Origin: Nautilus pompilius
Lineage: Eukaryota; Mollusca; Cephalopoda; Nautilida; Nautilidae
Reading direction: 5' to 3'
Assembly (NCBI GenBank): GCA_018389105.1
Contig: JACATO010002186.1
Span: 1,254,501-1,318,500, forward strand
Length of the DNA: 64,000 nt
The first letter of the stretch is position 1. Each line of letters starts with the position of its first letter. Below are positions 1 to 11,576 of this stretch, piece after piece. A program made the translations under genes and the position numbers. The notes under the pieces were generated by a model. The model was not told the origin of the DNA, did not search any database, and saw only the letters and a program-made list of their open reading frames with translations.

Positions 1-2558
1 AGTAGTTTTATTAAGAAAACAACAAAATAAACTATGTCAAATTCAAACTAAGTATTTGAAAAACCACAGACTAATCAGCAAGCATCAATGAAAGTATTTT
101 AAACAAGGCAATGTGTCATTTTGAGCATGAAAATCAGAGGTTACTACTGTCCCTGTGCAAGTAAGTGGTCACTTACTGCAGGCATTTAAACATGGCATGC
201 ACATTGGGAGTAATGCATGATGGTTGAGAACAGGAAGTTGCTTTGTGACCTATTATCATGTACAGAGTAAGACAAAAAGGTACCTTATTTCAATGTCAGA
301 TAAATATTTTATAGAATGTGATATTAAAGATCTGTGGGAAATTATGCATCCTAAGAAATTTTTGTTCAACCAATGCATTCCCAGGTTTGCAAGTGTATGC
401 AAATTTTGAGTTTTCCTTATTATTTACTTTTGGTTTTACACTAGTATCACAATCTATAAATTTTCATCTGAGTTAGAAATTGGGTACATTTTTTGACCCA
501 CACAGTAAAATAAATATGAAAAATATAGCTCAATTTATGGCTAAAGTTAAGCACACAAAAATTAATTAAAATAAATAATCATAGTTAAAATGAATACTGA
601 AATTTATAAAATTATGATGAACCTATTCCCAACTAATCTGAAAAAAAAATAACAGACAGACAGACTACAGAAGCAAAAAAACTTATTACGTTTAATAAAT
701 GCTTCCTCATTTGGGGTTAATTTTATTTTATTTTTTATTTTAGTTAGTTAAAAAACACAAACAAAAAAACAAAGTTTCCACATTTGCACATGATATAATC
801 CAATTTTGATTTGTAATTTAAAATGAAAGAGAATATAGATGAAAATTCATTTTTCTTATGCAGAACATACAATCAAACAGATTTTCCTTGGCCTAAACTT
901 ACAATAGCAACATTTGCACTATACTTTATCAGTTGCCAGGTGATGGGTACCATAATTTAACAACATTATTAAGTTTAGATAAAAATAATTTTGAAATATT
1001 GCAAAGTTGCACACAAACAAGTTATTATTAAACTGCCTATTTAACTAGTAAATGCACACAAACAATTTTACTAGCTTGTGTTTTTTTTTAAAGTTCTACT
1101 TGATTTTAGTGAATGGATTTACATGAAAATGTAGATTTTATAAAGTTTTCACCAGCTCAGAATTCATGTATTACTGTTGATCAGTCTTTGTTTTTTTTTT
1201 ATCTTAACCATATATTTTTATTTAAATAGTTTGCAGTAAATAATAATGCATAAAATAATGATATTACATATAATTATAAAGATGTACAAAATTAAAACTA
1301 CAAATAAATAATTACAAACTAATAATGAGAAACTTGTTTCATTTCCTTTCTAAACAAAAGCAGTGGAAAATTTTTTTTGTTTTCTAGTTTTCTCTGGTAT
1401 CACAAAGATCAAAGCTTTACATAAGTATAAATATATTACTGCAAACAATGCCTTTAACATATTTGGTAAGTTACTGGTGAACTATCCCTTCTCTAGTTGC
1501 TAGCTCTTAATCCTTGACAAAATTTTCAGCAGTCCAATTATGTATAAAAAAACAGTTGAATAACCAACGTACTGACCCATTTAAATGCATTGGATAATAA
1601 TTATGCCAAAGCAGAAACAAAAATTAACATTTTGTAATCAGAGCACAATTATTATATTTTGTTATTCTGAAAATTTGCAGATAATTCAAATGTCAATTTA
1701 AAGCTCTTATGACTGACTAAAAAAATGTTTAACTTATTTATATATTTATTTTATTTTAAATACCAATCTAATCAAAATCTGATCAATGCAACATAGTTAC
1801 AGCAGTTCCAAACTAATGTCTGCCCTTATCCTCATGTAACATATGATGCTGAACCTCATTTGTTGAGTTACTGGATAACAATACAATTGTTCAAGCAGCT
1901 GTCTGTTCCTCACAAAAGGTTTCAAAGAGAAGCCACCTGGCCAACCCACACTCATTATGAAAGTTATGCCACCTTGAAAACCTTAGGTACTACACAATTT
2001 TGATGTGCAGTCTAGCAATTGACAATTATTTAAATATATAAATGCAATTACAGCAATCAATCTATGTTGAAAGCAAAAGGTTAGCAGGTGACAATTTGGG
2101 TAACCATACAATAAATGGTCAAGCAATGGAAATCCAGTTATGAAAATAACATGGTTTTTCTTATGATATGCTAGTTTTTAAAAAAGCAATAAAACCTACA
2201 AAGCTTTAAGATAAAAAAGAGTTAAGAAAAATATTAAGCTTGCAAACTTGGTCTAAAACTATTTATTAAAAAAGCAAATTATAGGAAATAAATTTAATGT
2301 AAAAATGCAATATTCTGTTATAACAACAAATGAAAAACATTTTCCAAAATGTTGAAAAAGCTTCAATCTAGAGAAACTGATGTAAACGATAGAGCTCTGT
2401 TGTACAGATACCTGCCAGAAAAAGATGAGCACCCATGAAAATAATGGAATAGCCCATGTTATCCACAAGACTGTGCATTCGGATATAAATATCATACAGC
2501 ATGAGACAACAGAACTCAGTAGAATGTTAAGGATGCCTTATACAGTCAGTACTCAAGA
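1..2558. other. AT-rich non-coding DNA, no gene seen
   Basis: No convincing coding region, RNA gene or element terminus was found. The stretch is dominated by A/T runs and short TA-rich segments. A more complex block at about 1800-2110 holds a few GC-richer phrases but no recognisable motif. The open frames here are short, low in complexity and lack family motifs. Confidence 0.6.
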
Positions 2559-3530
2559 TATATTACCATTTACATGAGATCATTGAAGTGAAAAATCAGA
2601 TTGTGTTCAAAGAGAGAATCAGACAGTACAGAATTTTGAATTTTCAAATGAGAGAGTACATAACATCATCAATAATTTTCATCAGGCAAATTAAAAAGCA
2701 GCTGACCATCAACCAGGATAATCATTAGTAGTTACAGAAACCAAAAGAACCAGTTTACCAGATGAGGTCCAATCCAAGCAAGGCTTGCAAACATTGTCAG
2801 TACTGGAAATGTATTACAACAAACAGCTCAACATTATTTGCATACACTGGAATACCATAGATCCATAGGTCAGCAAAAACCACTGTAAAGCACGGATCTA
2901 CATAAGCCAAGGGAAATGTTACACAGAACTATGGCAATATGTACAATTCTATCTTTTTACTAATCTCAGTTTCATTAATTCACATAAACCAGAGAAAAAT
3001 GGGTGTGGAGAAAGGCCTAGCCAGTAAAGCATTTCATTACACCTACTTGCAGTTCACAGTTCAACACAATGATTTTAGTGTAATGGTGTGGGCAGTGATT
3101 TGGAATGCTGGACAAACTGACCTGATGTTCATTTAGTAGTATCAGAATTTTTTGCATGCATATCCATTCTCAATAATCATCTTATGCCACTTTTCCAACA
3201 AGAGATTCTGCAGTTCAAGAGATGATTGTGCCACTTGTCACACCTCCAAAACCACCCCACTATGGAAGAATCAAAAGAGGCAGCAGGTTCGGTTTTTCCC
3301 TTGGCACCTAGGAGTCCTGACAGGAGTTCAATTAAACACATCTGGAAGCACTTTGATCACCAACTGTGAAAAGCAAGACCTGGGACATCTGTGACAGATC
3401 TGACCAAAAAAAAAGATTATTAACCTTTGGCAAAATTTAGGCCATGCTATCATATAAACTCTCATTGCATTCCTGCCAAAATGTGTCCAAACCCTTCATG
3501 AGGCAAAGTGAAAAGCTACTTGCTATTTTG
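2559..3530 (+). pseudogene. Tc1-like transposase remnant
   Basis: This is a decayed transposase of the Tc1/mariner superfamily, which cuts and pastes its element at TA sites. On the plus strand a phrase reading VMVWAVIWNAGQTDL (about 3078-3125) corresponds to the conserved VMVWG-I-----T-L block between the first and second catalytic residues. Further on, DDCATCHTSK (about 3220-3250) matches the block around the second aspartate. It is followed, in a shifted frame, by a degraded SPDLNPIEHIW-like block ending KHIWKHFDHQL (about 3323-3365). A glutamate-to-lysine change is apparent in that last block. A weak C-terminal region continues to about 3520. Stops and frameshifts separate the pieces. Terminal inverted repeats were not found, so the element limits are unknown and the start given is approximate. 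Confidence 0.6.
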
Positions 3531-4628
3531 TATTTAAGGAAACATCTGTGCACAAGAAAAATTATTTATGCTTCATGCGAGCTTTTCTTCTTCCGGCAGG
3601 CAAGCAGGGCTCTATTCAGATCATATCTGCATATTACCAATCACATGATCTCATCTACAGAATTATGCATGGGTTTATTATGGAGTTTTGCATGGTTTTA
3701 GTTAGAAATTTAGTATATAATAACGCCACTTTTATAAACCTGAATTATTTATTAACTTTTGATAATTGAATGAAATTATTATGATAAAATGTAATGTTTT
3801 TGGTTCTCAAACACAAATGAAAAAATAACAACAAAGAAGTGAAATAAATGTCAAGATAAACCAATTTTCTTTACACTAACAATACTTTTTTGTTGCTATG
3901 GTAAACTGCTGAAATGAAGTGGCATAATTTGTTTTGAGGAAAAATGCAACTGAAACATTTCTACTTAGCTGCTAAGACTTGATAAGAGAAAAAAGACTGA
4001 CAGAGATAACAGTATATTCTAACTATAGCTCACCTTAACACTAAGTTAAATAAGAGAAAAGCAAACTGTCTGGCTGAAAATCAGAACTAAATAGTAGGTT
4101 TATCAAATATTTCATTTGTATTTATCACAATTTAAACTAATTTTCATTATATTCATAGAACAAGTTCAGAAATCTGCAGCTTTCTGCTTTAATTATAATC
4201 ACTTAGATGACAAATCAATCATTTGTAAACAGTAACTGTAATCATTTTAATTCTAGATATTATCATAGTTAACTTATCAAAAATAAATAAATGTATCTTG
4301 GATACAAATTATTTCATAGTAAAAAGTAAATATAAAATTCTGATATCTTTAAATGTTAATAAATAACAGATTGTATCTTCACAATTATATTAATGCCATA
4401 TTACTATTATTGTTAAGAAACTGGTGTTGACAGTAACCATATCTTACTGTAAATCATATTGCATTTAAAACATATTCTTTTAAAAAACACCTTTTGGAAA
4501 AATTGTTTCACATGCACAAGCATACAGTGCACAAATTTATTTGGGCAAATCCTACTGATCCATTCCTAATAAATTTTGAGTAAGTGGGCGTGTGCGCATG
4601 TGTGCATGATGGGGACTTATCCTTCATA
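3531..4628. other. AT-rich non-coding DNA
   Basis: No gene or repeat signature was recognised between two Tc1-like remnants. A short TG/GC-alternating phrase lies near 4585-4608. The right end of the preceding Tc1 remnant may lie in the first 250 bases, but no inverted terminus could be paired. Confidence 0.5.
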
Positions 4629-4630
4629 TA

Positions 4631-6118
4631 CTTCTAACAAAAAAATAAGCAATAAGCATTTCCAAGCATCCAATATTAGTATGATATGCTCATATATATT
4701 CTGCTTGAAGAGAATTTGTATATTGATCTAAACTATCCAAAAAATAAAAAAAAAATTGTAGATGTCAGCAGACACTGAGTTACATTTTTGGATAAAAACA
4801 AAATGGCTATCTGAATTGAGCATGGCAAATGGCAACACCATCAAAAACAGTCTGCAAAAAAGTTTTAATAATGAGAGACCACCAATGATGACCCCAACAC
4901 AAGCTTGTACCTGTCTCAATATCAACCAAATCAGATAATCTGGTTGTTGTTGTGGGATATTACATTTTTTTTCACTAAGGCCACTTAAAGCTGACCACAA
5001 ACACACCTCCCTAGGATGTCCCGAGCATGCTCAATCAGATTTAAGTTTGGAGATTCTGCAGACCACAGCATGCAAGTGATGTTGTGGACCTGAAGTGCAG
5101 CATTGACAATATGTACAAGGTGCGGACAAGCATTGTCATCTATAAAGATGAAGTTGTGGCCTTCATGTTGGCTCAAAAAAACTACAAGTATAATGATCTT
5201 ATCCATATATCTAATAAGAGTCATGGCACCCCTCCTAATGATGACAAATTAGTTCTATGACAAACTTGAATACCATCAGGCTGCCCAATACCCCAAAGTG
5301 ATCATGATGGATAATGGCACAATTAGGAAGTCCTTCTGATCTGGGCTTATCTCCAGAGTCTAGCCTGCCAATAAATGATGTCCAAACAGAATCTAAACTT
5401 GTTGCTGAAAAAAATATGGCACCAATGTTTCAATTCAGTTGCAATATTTTCTCAATCATTCTATGCATAGCTGTTGATTGCAATATGTTAGAGGAATACA
5501 TAGTAGTGATGTTCTGGAATGCATACCAGTGGCATGAAGCTTGTTGCTAACAATGTCAAAATTCTACAGTTATTTGCTTTCTGTAGATCCTTTTGAAGAG
5601 CTTATGCTATTTAAAACTGATTTCTGCTGGTAAGATTGACAAGATAATCTTCACTGTAGGTTGTAATCCTTGAGCAATCTGCAAGATTTCTCCATCAATT
5701 AGCCAGCTGACAGTACCGTGTGCTAGAAATGACACTTTGAAAAACAATATATTTGGGAGCATTGAACATTTGCATCATCCCCCCTTGAACCATCCCAATG
5801 GCCTGAGTCACCTTATTTGATGTTAAATGAAGCCTAAGAATTTTCTAAACTGACTATCACACTACAAGCATAGACAGAGGAAATGGCATTAGGCATCTTT
5901 GTAGGTTAAGCAAGAAGTGGTTTGCATGCAAGTTTCCAAGGTTACTCAGTTCCAGAGAAGATGACTATAACATTACATTACATGTTGTACATGCAACGTC
6001 AGTTTTGTTTCTTTCATAAATATGCAGGTTCTCTTTAACTAAAATAGGACATGTTTGAATGTAGCATACAAGCAATACAAGCATGGAAATGCTTATTGCT
6101 TATTTTTTTTGTATGGAG
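4631..6118 (-). mobile_element. Tc1-like DNA transposon, full length, decayed
   Basis: The element is bounded by inverted termini of about 60 bp. The left end begins CTTCTAACAAAAAAATAAGC. The right end, read inward on the minus strand, begins CTCCATACAAAAAAAATAAG. Both continue with the shared string CAATAAGCATTTCCA. TA dinucleotides flank both ends (4629-4630 and 6119-6120), the standard Tc1/mariner target duplication. The length of 1488 bp is normal for Tc1. A degraded transposase lies inside on the minus strand. Confidence 0.85.
4875..5825 (-). pseudogene. Tc1-like (Tcb type) transposase pseudogene
   Basis: This DDE transposase remnant fills the element at 4631-6118. From the N-terminus it shows a weak helix-turn-helix region (about 5825-5580), a SRFCLD block (about 5400) equivalent to the ESRF motif, a degraded catalytic middle, and then a clear C-terminal half. 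The second catalytic aspartate sits in FIFIDDNACPH at about 5135. The glutamate sits in SPNLNLIEHARDILGR at about 5030. There are 34 residues between them, the DD34E spacing of Tc1. A C-terminal block IPQQQPDYLIWLILRQVQAC ends in a GGLSHY-like tail near 4875. Several stops and frameshifts, and a weak first-aspartate region, make it non-functional. Confidence 0.8.
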
Positions 6119-6399
6119 TACACGTACACCAATATACTTACTCATTCTTTCTCTCTATCTCTCACATGCATTACATTGGCATTCAGAATTATGAGTGAGC
6201 CATGAAGACATTTATCTATCTTTTCAACACTTTATTGCTAATAAAAGTATCATTTCAGCCAAAGACAAACAGTAAAATCAGATTAAACATGTAAACTATT
6301 AATTCAAGCACTTTGTACCAAAAAAGACTACCTTTCATGTGAATAATTGTTAAATGTATTTTTTTTATATATCCTGTTCGGTAACCTCACAACTTTTCA

Positions 6400-6690
6400 A
6401 AATATAGCTTTGTAAGCAATCCCTATTCTTCTTGTAAGTATTTCCATGGCTTGTTGAAGAGTCAAGAAAAGAATCCAAACAATGTCAATCTAGTTTATCC
6501 AACACAGGTTCAAGAGAGTTCCAATATGGAATCTTGAGAATGAGTGTACCAAACCAGCATTTTAACATGTCCATCATGAGCCAGGTGGTCACTTTCTTGT
6601 TGGTACAAGAAGCCATGTCATTGAGGAAAAATCTGGTTTGTTTTTATTTTTTGTTTGAGAATCTCCGTGGGCGGAGAGAAGCCATTTGTG
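6400..6690 (-). pseudogene. Second Tc1-like transposase fragment (C-terminal)
   Basis: Read on the minus strand, FLNDMASCTNKKVTTWLM (about 6630-6575) resembles the Tc1 block around the second catalytic aspartate. After a shift of frame it is followed by an EPVLDKLD phrase (about 6510-6485) like the EPVWDELD block near the glutamate. It lies on the far side of the hAT insertion from the better copy at 7740-8499, which already has its own version of the same block. It is therefore probably a second copy and not the tail of the first. The similarity is weak and the extent approximate. Confidence 0.4.
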
Positions 6691-6785
6691 GCCCTTTATC
6701 TTATTCTTGGTGCATCATGTGAGAAATTATTTAAAAATCTTTTCCCCAACTTCCTAGGCAGAAACTCTAGTGAAGTGTTAATAAT

Positions 6786-7326
6786 GTCTAGTACAGAGAA
6801 GGGAACCTTTTCATGTTGGAAGGCCGCATTAAGTTAGCTGTAATCTAATAAGGCCACATTCAAGAAACTTCAATTAGATAGATTTCTACAAAATAATGTA
6901 CATTTTGAAGTATAACTACTATGACTATGTACTAACTTCAAAAAATGAAAAAATTTTGTTAATTCTAAAGTTAACTAACCTTTTAATGACCTTGTTGTGA
7001 CTGCTTTTTGTAGGAATATGGAGAAATTAACGTACATTCTAGAGTCACATTAGAACTAATCATGAGCGCAACAGGTGTCAAAATAACCCTTATGACTTAC
7101 TAATGTTTTAATTGTGGTCGTCAGTCAGGCAGGACTATTTCGTTAATCTTCTTTTACTCTTTGGTATTTTAAATATGTTCATTTTAAGATCAAAATAAAA
7201 ATAATAAAAGACAAACAAAAACATATTAATAAAAATAAAAGGATTTGTTCAGCAAAATTTGGATTCATTCAAAAGGCTGCACTTAATGGCCTAGAAGGCC
7301 GCAGGTTCCCCACCCCTGGTCTAGTA
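6786..7326. mobile_element. Non-autonomous hAT element with 8-bp target duplication
   Basis: The element proper is 6794-7318 (525 bp). It is flanked by a perfect 8-bp direct repeat, GTCTAGTA (6786-6793 and 7319-7326), the duplication length of hAT transposons. The right terminus read inward is CAGGGGTGGGGAACCTGCGG. The left is a mutated counterpart, CAGAGAAGGGAACCTTTT. Both ends run into GGCCGCATTAAG-like phrases as subterminal repeats. No transposase is present, so it must have been moved by a related autonomous hAT. It sits inside the Tc1 composite and is therefore younger than it. Confidence 0.85.
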
Positions 7327-7735
7327 AAACAAAAGAAGTACCTGAAATTACTATGCAATTAGTCCCACGGCAACGCTGTTGACGTTCAAGGATGACAGTC
7401 AAATGAGCAGCTTTCCTATCGATGATAAATTTAAAAACTTTATCAGTTCCTGAAGCAGAAGCACAGGAGGTAGCGCACAGCAGAGTCAGAATTGATCATG
7501 TGTGCTGCCCACTTCCCATGTTGTATTGCCTCGGGACTAAATCTGCATACCTTAATATGCATTTGTACTGTGTAGTATTGAATTGAAAACTCAAATGCCT
7601 TTAACCTTTTCGTATTTTTTTCAATTTTCATTCCAAAAGATATTTTGAAATCTGAGAGATGTGATACATTCAAATATCACCATTTTTCAGATGCATCTGT
7701 AATGACAACCTAGGGAATTTCAACAACCCCATAGT
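7327..7735. other. Unassigned block inside the Tc1 composite
   Basis: This moderately complex sequence lies between the hAT insertion and the better Tc1 transposase copy. It has a minus-strand open frame of 76 codons (7443-7673) without recognisable motifs. It may be an unrecognised insertion or badly decayed Tc1 tail sequence. Confidence 0.3.
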
Positions 7736-7739
7736 AAAG

Positions 7740-8499
7740 AGTGACTATCTGGCTCGGGGGAGGGGGGGGTGCTAAGAAAACTATCCAGGTCTTTTCTAGC
7801 AGAGTACTGAGCTTTGTATTGCACTTCAGATTATCATCTTGATGTACTATAAATCTATCGTTATTAAACAATGCCCTGATAGAATTACAGAATAATGTAA
7901 TATTCTTCCTTTGGAAGAATCAGATAAATTCTATCATTAGCCAAATCACAAGCAAAACCACCCAATACTTTCACATTTCTATCACCATGCTTAATTGTAG
8001 GGTAAATGTAGATCTCTTTGCACTTTTCTCCATATATATACTGTTGTCTGTTAGAACCAAATATTTCAAAGATGCTGATGTTGTTTAGCCTTTTGAACTT
8101 GCCTTTCTTGTTACCATGTCAAAACAAGAGCTTTCTACCTGCTGCTCCACCAATCAATCCATCCTTTTTTAACAATCTTTTTGGTGATAGAGGTTAAGAT
8201 GTTAACACTGCAAAGGAATAATGGTCAGCAGTTAATTGGCTACCTGTCAACAAAAGTTGTTGTTTTGAAAATCTAGACTTTAGAGCAACCCTATCTTCCC
8301 ATTCCATGGTTTTAAGCTTCCTTCCTCAGCTCTTGAAATTCATGGCTAAAGAAGTTGGCATCATTCTATAAATAATTTTTTGAATACCACCATGTATAAC
8401 TTTTACTTCTCCACAGTTTTCTGTTGAGAGTAACCAGCTCTATGAAGGGCAACAATGAATAGCTTTGTTTCATATGGAATTTTGCTTTTGGGTCCCATT
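7740..8499 (-). pseudogene. Tc1-like transposase, N-terminal and catalytic part
   Basis: On the minus strand the copy starts at an ATG near 8499 with MGPKSKIPYETKLFIVALHR. This matches the usual Tc1 start (a K-rich leader and then a first helix ending in a IV-LH-AG pattern). Further on are a degraded paired-like domain, a block ending IFEIFGSNRQQYIYG (about 8080-8035), YPTIKHGDRNVKVLGGF (about 8010-7960, equivalent to PTVKHGGGSVMVWG), and QDDNLKCNTKL (about 7847-7810) at the second catalytic aspartate. A proline-rich SPEPDSHSLLWG block (about 7770-7735) aligns with SPDLNPIENLWG, with the catalytic glutamate lost. Stops and frameshifts are frequent. Confidence 0.7.
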
Positions 8500-8853
8500 T
8501 TCATTATTGATGACTGCTATTGCTTTGTTTGCAAATGAAGTCCATTAACATGCATAGAAAAAGCATAGCATGAGCTAACAATTATTCAAATTAGTAGAAA
8601 GAAATGATATCAGATGAACATATCATGCTGCCACTGTTGGTTTAAACTAAATTTAACATTCATAGAAAAAGTTCTTGGGTCCATAATTATGAACAAGTTT
8701 TAAAATGATAACAAATAGTTTATATTTTGATGCATGATTTATTGGAATTTTAATTTTTTACTGAAACAATGCATTTTCATTAACAAAAAAGAAATGGAAA
8801 AAAAAAGACAAGTGTTTTCATATGGTAGGCTCATAAATTTGAATGCCACTGTA

Positions 8854-10176
8854 TACATATCTCTGTGTGTGCACGTAAGTAAGACTGAAGGCACAGAACA
8901 ACAATAACAGTTTTGGCAGTTGTCAGCCTGAACCCAAGTACATAATGAAAGTTTGTTTTCCAAGTATATATAAATATTAATTAAAATTTTTCTATGATAA
9001 AGATTGAAAAATGTCGATATAAATAGTTCAAAGTATTAGACTATCAGCCAGAACAGTTATGCAAAAATATTTTTCAGTAGGAACTTATATTTGAAAAGCA
9101 AGTGTCAGGACCAAATAGGAAAAAAAAAAAAAAATATGCTGTGTACAACATATACATAGTATCAGAAAATCATGGAACCTTACTTGAATGTCAGTGGGAT
9201 TGTGCAGTCAGTATGGAACTACATGTACAATGTTCTGATTGCAATGAATCATTTTCATATTTCTAAATCACTTTTGACTAGAGAGACATGTACCATTTTA
9301 CCACATAAAACAATATAAAGTATCTCCACTTAAAGCTAAAGACCTGAAGATCTTAATAGTAACAAATAGTCAGATCTATAACTACTGGAGTTCCAATGCT
9401 CAGTGAAGAATGAGTATTTAGAGTGGTATCCACAAGAAATGTTTTAAAATAAATTTTTTGTAAAAAGTTAACTGGAATGGTTTACTACAAAACAATTTTT
9501 AAAACAAGTCTGCTAGTAAACATGGGGAGTTAGAATTTTCTTTTAAAATTCATTCATCAAATTTTAGTCTTTTTTTGGCTACAGACAAGACCAATTTACC
9601 TATGCTAGCGTGTTTGAAAATAAATTTTTCACATTTCCAAACCACAGCCAGATACTGCGATATCCTTGATCAGCTTGTTTTCTTTGCTTACTTGCTCATC
9701 TGACTCAAATTGTACTTTAAATTTTGTCTAAGAAAACACTAAAGAAAGTATAAGCATCAAGATGTCTAATGGACCTTTTGGTACCTAAATTTTTGAAAAA
9801 GGCATTGGAGAACTACTACAGAATTCCATAGCACTCATTATGGAAAGAAAACAAAATGTTCTTTGAATATCTAATAGCATAAGGCACAGAAACTCCATAA
9901 AGCATGAACTCCACAATTTTTAGATAGCTGCACTCAAATGAAATTTACATTTCTTTGCTCTATTAAAAGAACTTTTTATAAATATGCAAATTAGGAAAAC
10001 CTTAGAATACTAGCTGTTTTTCTCTATATCAGATTGTGTTAACATGATGACAACTAAAGATTTATCTTTTTATTTTTATATATACATTATATGTGATGTG
10101 CAAGTGGTTAACTTAAATCAACTAATAAAGTGATTATAGCTGGGTATGGAAATGACCCCTACATACACAAGGATTG
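8854..10176. other. AT-rich non-coding DNA
   Basis: No gene or paired termini were seen. A 14-base A run lies at about 9121-9134. The rest is A/T-rich unique-looking sequence up to the target duplication of the next element. Confidence 0.5.
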
Positions 10177-10440
10177 TTATTATTACACTGGTCAACAAGT
10201 ATTTTTCATCAAGCATATGTCAAGGTGTACTTAGTGTAGTTTTTAATGCTGATTTCAAATATACAATTAGTTTTTTGACATCACGTACAGTTTTCAAGAT
10301 GGGAAAGTTTTTTGGTTTAGCTCGTGCATTATATAGAAATCCAATTAATGATGTGTATGCATGTATTTCATTTACATCATGGAAACACACCTTTAAAATA
10401 AACTACATTATTCATTGCTGCATAGTTCAGATGCAATATT

Positions 10441-10556
10441 CCATCATCTTAAATTAACCAATCAAGTTTTGTCTGATGAAATAGGTATTTCAACATCTTA
10501 AATTGTCCAGTCATAATTGGTCTGATGAAATATTTCATCATCTCAAATTCAATATA
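10441..10556 (+). repeat. Degenerate tandem repeat, about 47-bp unit
   Basis: A unit of the form CATCTTAAATT..CCA.TCA...GTCTGATGAAATA is repeated just over twice upstream of the gene within the 10186-11876 element. The copies begin near 10443, 10490 and 10537, the last one partial. The unit carries its own short inversion around TGATGAAAT and ATTTCATCA. Subterminal repeats of this sort often bind transposase. That role is inference here. Confidence 0.55.
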
Positions 10557-10596
10557 AGTATAACCGTTTGTATCTATTTCCTTACTTGTTCTACAG

Positions 10597-11576
10597 TGTA
10601 GAAATCCTCCTGATGTGTTTTGTTATGTCTGTGGACAATTTATTGTGAAAGCTCAAAAACATACAATAACACCAGAGATCAAGAAGATTTATAAGCTATA
10701 GTAGTTTTTTTTTAAAAGCTGTACTTCTCCATAATGGTAATTTGAAGTCCTCCATTCCTATTGCACACTCCGTTCATCTTCATGAATAATATGAAAATAT
10801 CGAACTTTTACTTCATGTCATTGCCTATGAAAGATACTCATGGAAAATATGTGGAGTGTTAATGGGAATGCAGTCATGTTTCACAAAATACTGTTTCTTG
10901 TGTCTATGGGATAGTTGGGCAACTGACAGACATTATTCGGAATCAAACTGGCAGGAAGAACATCATACCAGCCAGGACTGTCTAGCATCAAGAATACACC
11001 TCTTGTAGATCCATGTAATGTCCTATTGCCTCCTTTGCACATAAAGCTTGGACTGATGAAACAGTTTGTAAAGACACTATGGAAGAGAAATGCCAGAGGG
11101 TTTGAGTATATTGTAGAAAAGTTTGCCAAAATCACATAGACGAAGTTGAAAGAGGGTATCTTTGTCGGACTCCAAATTAGAGAAGTACTCAAAGATGTCA
11201 ACTTCAAGACAACACTGGATGAACTGGAACTGCCTGCCTGGAATGCTTTCAATTGGATGTGTGAGAATTTCTTGGGCAACAAGAAGGCAGTGGACTACAA
11301 GGATGGCATCAAGAATCTTCTGAAATGTTACTCAGCAATGGGTTGTCGCATGTCACTGAAAGTTCACTTCTTGGACTCCCATCTGGATTTCTTCGCAGAT
11401 AACCTTGGAGCAGTGTCTGATGAACATGGTGAAAGATTTCACCAGGACATTAGTGCTATGGAGAAATGGTACCAAGGCTTTGGAATGACAGTATGCTGGC
11501 TGACTACTGCTGGACACTTTATCGTGATCAACCAGATCAGGAACACCGCAGGAAATCCAAATCACAATGTTTCTAA
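10597..11576 (+). pseudogene. Conserved uncharacterised protein, broken copy
   Basis: The product belongs to a multi-copy family that I recall from many invertebrate genomes, especially arthropods, annotated only as uncharacterised. Blocks occur in the family's usual order. A cysteine block FCYVCGQF lies at about 10618-10641, and LLHNGN...SIPIAHSVH at about 10725-10775. A long clean stretch runs VDPCNVLLPPLHIKLGLMKQ (from 11005). Last comes GAVSDEHGERFHQDI (about 11410-11454). A stop lies at 11131-11133 between blocks. At about 11478 the frame shifts by one base, and the conserved tail SMLADYCWTLYRD resumes, ending at a TAA at 11574. A large part between the first and second blocks is missing. 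An AATAAA lies near 11662. Function is unknown. Its place between inverted termini suggests a transposon-encoded protein. Confidence 0.75.

Larger units (their letters stand above)
6174..8851 (-). mobile_element. Composite Tc1-like element with nested hAT
   Basis: The ends form a clear inverted pair. The left end begins CATTGGCATTCAGAATTATG. The right end, read inward, begins CAGTGGCATTCAAATTTATG. They stay similar for about 90 bp, including a shared TTTCAG phrase. TA flanks both ends (6172-6173 and 8852-8853). Inside are a minus-strand Tc1-like transposase with its start region near 8499, a hAT insertion at 6794-7318, and several hundred bases more than a Tc1 element normally holds. Two separate blocks resemble the region of the second catalytic aspartate, so this may be a fusion or nesting of two related copies. 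Confidence 0.7.

Noticed and set aside
10146..10457. A 103-codon plus-strand open frame
   Set aside because: It begins outside the element, crosses its left terminus and target duplication, and has no motif, so it is a chance frame.
10881..11282. A 133-codon minus-strand open frame
   Set aside because: It is antisense to the clearly conserved plus-strand protein blocks at 11005-11460 and is explained as their shadow.
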